A stretch of 8,280 nt of DNA from Chloroflexota bacterium (GTDB taxonomy: Bacteria; Chloroflexota; UBA6077; CF-72), in assembly GCA_019247135.1 (NCBI GenBank), contig JAFAPL010001144.1, forward strand, positions 1-8,280, written 5' to 3'. A program made the position numbers and the translations under genes. Each line of letters starts with the position of its first letter. Positions within the stretch are counted from its first letter, which is position 1. Shown here piece by piece: positions 6,042 through 8,280 of this stretch. A model generated the notes under the pieces. That model saw nothing but the letters and a program-made list of their open reading frames with translations. It made no database searches and was not told the origin of the DNA.

Positions 6042-8006
6042 CTACGCCGCGAGATCCAGCAGCTGACGCTCAACTTCTGGCCGGTCCTCAGCATCAGGGC
6101 GCAGTTGCAAATACGTGTCAAGGTCGCACCGTGCGCGGCCTACTTCGCCCAATGCGAGCAACGCGACAGCACGGTTCTGGTACAACTCCGGCAGCTCGGG
6201 TTGGAGGTGGACCGCCTGGTCCAGGTCCGCGACCGCCTCGCGAGCCGCGCCAGCCTCGAAGTGCGCCACTGCTCGTCCCGCCAGGACTAACGGCTGAGCG
6301 GGATCCAGCGTGAGAGCAGCGGTGTAATCCGCTATTGCCAACTCCAGCTCTCCAGACGCGGCGCGGGCTTCAGCCCGCCCGATCCACGCCAGCGCGACGC
6401 GCGGGTCCAGGTCGAGTGCCCTGGAGTAGGCCTGCTCGGCCTCAGCCATTCGACCGCAGGCGCGATAACACTGGCCGAGATCGGTCCAGACTTCGGCGTA
6501 CGGTGGGCTGAGCTCGATAGCGCGCAGCAGGTCCTGCTCGGCTGCCTCGAAGTGCTCCGCTCTCAAAAGCAGGCCACCTCGCTCCAGGTAGTACTCGGAG
6601 TAGTTCGGATCGAGCCGCATAGCGCGCGTGAGCTGAGTGATCGCGTCGTCGTAGCGTCCCAGTGCACCCAGCACCTGGGCGGCGTTGTAGAGCAGGACCG
6701 ACCGGTGCAAGTGGTGCTCGCCTGGCCGAAGCGCCACGTCCAGCTCACGCAGGCCCGAGTCGCACAGCGCGATCGCTTCTTCCGCACGACCTTGGCGAAA
6801 CCGCACGTACGCTACTCCATTGCGCAGGAACACGTTCAGAAAGTGGCGGCGTGCCTCGGAGACGTCGAGTCGCGGCACCAACGCCAGGGCCTGCTCCAGG
6901 TGCTCATCCGCGCGCTCCAGATCGCGGCGACGCAGAAAGCGCGCAAAAAGCATGCCCATGAAGTAGTGAATTTCGACCAGCACCTGCGGGTCCCGAACTT
7001 TCGGCAAACCATGCGTGACGAGCAGCTCGTGCGCCCGCTCCGGTTGACCCAGCGCGGCGTAACAGAAAAACAGATTCAGAACGGCGAGGGCGTGCAACCC
7101 AGGGTCACTGGCGTGCAACGCGTCCAGGTCCGCTTCGAGCGCGGGGGCGAATCGGACCGCGGCCTCGTAGAGTCCGGCATGGTCGTACTCGTTGACCGCG
7201 CGCACCAGCCACGGCCAGGCGCGTGCAGGTGAGGCGCTACGCTGCCAGAGGCTCACCAACCGTGGGATGTGTAGCGACCATTCGATGTGGTCGTCGCCGA
7301 TGCGTGCTTCGAGGTCCGCCGCCACGCGAGCGGCTTCGGCGCCCGAGACCTCCGAGTCGGCCGTGCTGCCTGACGGGATATCCAGGTGAATTGATGGACT
7401 GAGCAGATTCGGCTCGAAGCACCTGGTGGACTCGGCACGCCCGCCCGGTTGGACCGCGAGGAGTAGCGTCAAGCCGAGGCGTTCGCCGCGGCGTCGCAGA
7501 AGCTCGGCGTAGAAACGCCAGACGAGCGAGGTGCACTCGTCGAATCGATCGATCGCAATTGCCCAGCCTCGCCCCGAGTCGAGTGTATTCCACGTATCGA
7601 GAAAATCGATCAGCCCATGCAACGAGCGATACGCACGATCGTTCGGATAATTGCGGACTTTTTCCTCGTCGTTTGCGACGTCGGTCAAACACGGGTTTTT
7701 GATCTCGATTTCACGGCGCAGCGTTGGAAGCACGAGGCACAGCTCGTACGCGTGCCGCTCCACCAGTTGTGGTGCGCGCTGGCGAACGCCGGGCACGACG
7801 GACCACAGCAGCTGGTCCAGTCCGGCCCAGATGCCGCGTTGGTCGACGTTGCCGCTGATGTGCAGCGTCCGCCGGCCCTCGTTGCGTGCCTGGTCGAGCC
7901 AGGCATCTAACACGGCCGCTCGGGCGGATCCCGCCGGAGCTTCGAGAACCAAGGCGGTGCCAACGCCTGCATTGGCAGACGGAATCAATGGGTCGAGGTG
8001 GCGCAT
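6042..8006 (-). CDS. Degenerate P-loop NTPase-like / tetratricopeptide repeat protein
   Basis: A 654-residue protein with no signal peptide or membrane segment, so probably cytoplasmic. I do not recognise it as a named family. Residues 15-190 resemble an AAA/STAND-type NTPase: a strand followed by a Walker A-like stretch APAGSARA (23-30), in which the essential Lys is Arg and two glycines are Ala, then a Walker B-like WAIAIDRFDE (148-157) and a further strand LTLLLAVQP (179-187). ATP hydrolysis is therefore doubtful. Residues about 300-425 are helical-repeat-like. About 436-639 form six consecutive 34-residue TPRs, with marks such as ALGRYDDAI, AMRLDPNYSEYY, ALDLDPRVALAW and AVHLQPELPELYQNRA. 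TPRs bind proteins, so a scaffold or sensor role is inferred. The ATG at 8006 directly follows the TAA of the upstream gene, with GGAG 10 bases before it (8017-8020). The sedolisin gene follows within 22 bases, suggesting joint expression. Confidence 0.88.
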   Translation of the reverse strand: MRHLDPLIPSANAGVGTALVLEAPAGSARAAVLDAWLDQARNEGRRTLHISGNVDQRGIWAGLDQLLWSVVPGVRQRAPQLVERHAYELCLVLPTLRREIEIKNPCLTDVANDEEKVRNYPNDRAYRSLHGLIDFLDTWNTLDSGRGWAIAIDRFDECTSLVWRFYAELLRRRGERLGLTLLLAVQPGGRAESTRCFEPNLLSPSIHLDIPSGSTADSEVSGAEAARVAADLEARIGDDHIEWSLHIPRLVSLWQRSASPARAWPWLVRAVNEYDHAGLYEAAVRFAPALEADLDALHASDPGLHALAVLNLFFCYAALGQPERAHELLVTHGLPKVRDPQVLVEIHYFMGMLFARFLRRRDLERADEHLEQALALVPRLDVSEARRHFLNVFLRNGVAYVRFRQGRAEEAIALCDSGLRELDVALRPGEHHLHRSVLLYNAAQVLGALGRYDDAITQLTRAMRLDPNYSEYYLERGGLLLRAEHFEAAEQDLLRAIELSPPYAEVWTDLGQCYRACGRMAEAEQAYSRALDLDPRVALAWIGRAEARAASGELELAIADYTAALTLDPAQPLVLAGRAVAHFEAGAAREAVADLDQAVHLQPELPELYQNRAVALLALGEVGRARCDLDTYLQLRPDAEDRPEVERQLLDLAA

Positions 8007-8258
8007 TTAGAGCGATCTCCGGTTCAGAACGAGACTTCGCAGCCACGCCACCAGTCCAATTGACTGCAGCCCAGCCGCCAGAATCAACAGTGGCGGTCCG
8101 TCCACAAAGGCATGCATCGCCCGATCGTCCCCAACGACCCCCCGACCGATCATCGCGGCATAGCCGGCGAGGACCGGAAGTGTGATCAAGAACAGGGAGG
8201 CGAACGCGATAGCACGACCACCGAGCCAGACAAAGGCGAACCAGCGCACGATGCGCAT
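8007..8258 (-). CDS. Small two-helix membrane protein, hypothetical
   Basis: The 83 residues begin MRIVRWFAFVW and contain two hydrophobic segments (about 13-38 and 55-77) joined by a short loop GRGVVGDDRAMHAF. Positive residues lie at both ends (Arg2, Arg5, Arg79, Arg80), which by the positive-inside rule predicts a hairpin with both termini in the cytoplasm. I do not recognise a family. The TAA stop abuts the ATG of the TPR gene, so the two are almost certainly co-transcribed and may be coupled. No ribosome binding site is visible before the ATG at 8258, and the frame stays open to the right edge. The true start could lie upstream, making this a truncated view of a longer protein. Confidence 0.7.
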   Translation of the reverse strand: MRIVRWFAFVWLGGRAIAFASLFLITLPVLAGYAAMIGRGVVGDDRAMHAFVDGPPLLILAAGLQSIGLVAWLRSLVLNRRSL

Positions 8259-8280
8259 TTCGCGATGAGGAACGTCGGAT

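Noticed and set aside
6552..7232. Plus-strand open frame of 226 codons opposite the TPR gene
   Set aside because: The minus-strand TPR pattern is unmistakable over this stretch. The + frame shows only antisense-type composition.
4622..8006. An antiphage or cell-suicide system (NTPase/TPR sensor with protease effector)
   Set aside because: The peptidase has an export signal and many cysteines, so it should act outside the cytoplasm. There is no other defence gene or mobile element in the window. Kept only as an unexplained gene group.

Overview
The window is high-GC, densely packed bacterial DNA. A Chloroflexota-like origin (Thermomicrobia or uncultured relatives) is my inference. It rests on the GC-rich codon use, the frequent GTG starts, a Tat-exported sugar-binding lipoprotein with the S-R-R-K-F-L signal, and a secreted sedolisin. 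No rRNA or marker gene confirms it.

Layout. Positions 1-29 may hold the last codons of a + strand gene. Positions 30-329 are non-coding: two full copies and a partial third copy of a 136-137 bp tandem repeat, which carries four GC-rich hairpin elements. Positions 330-4632 encode a complete carbohydrate-type ABC importer. The MalK/UgpC-like ATPase is on the minus strand (330-1424). It is divergent, across a 75-bp promoter region, from an operon of binding protein (1500-2897), MalF/UgpA-like permease (2876-3799) and MalG/UgpE-like permease (3796-4632). The three + strand genes overlap end to start, so they are probably translationally coupled. The lipoprotein captures the solute outside the cell, the two permeases form the channel, and an ATPase dimer drives import. 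The substrate cannot be read from the sequence, and the window holds no glycosidase or regulator that would point to one.

Positions 4622-8258 hold a tightly packed minus-strand gene group, read from right to left. First comes a small two-helix membrane protein (8007-8258). Next, with a TAA-ATG junction, is a 654-residue protein with a degenerate P-loop NTPase-like N-terminus and a TPR C-terminus (6042-8006). Last is a secreted S53 (sedolisin) serine-carboxyl peptidase without the usual activation prodomain (4622 to about 6019). Its 3' end overlaps that of the MalG-like permease by 11 bp, tail to tail.

The importer is ordinary. The most interesting part is the membrane protein / pseudo-NTPase-TPR / prodomain-less sedolisin group, whose joint function I do not recognise. 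Next is the hairpin tandem repeat downstream of the ATPase. I saw no tRNA, rRNA, CRISPR array or insertion sequence.
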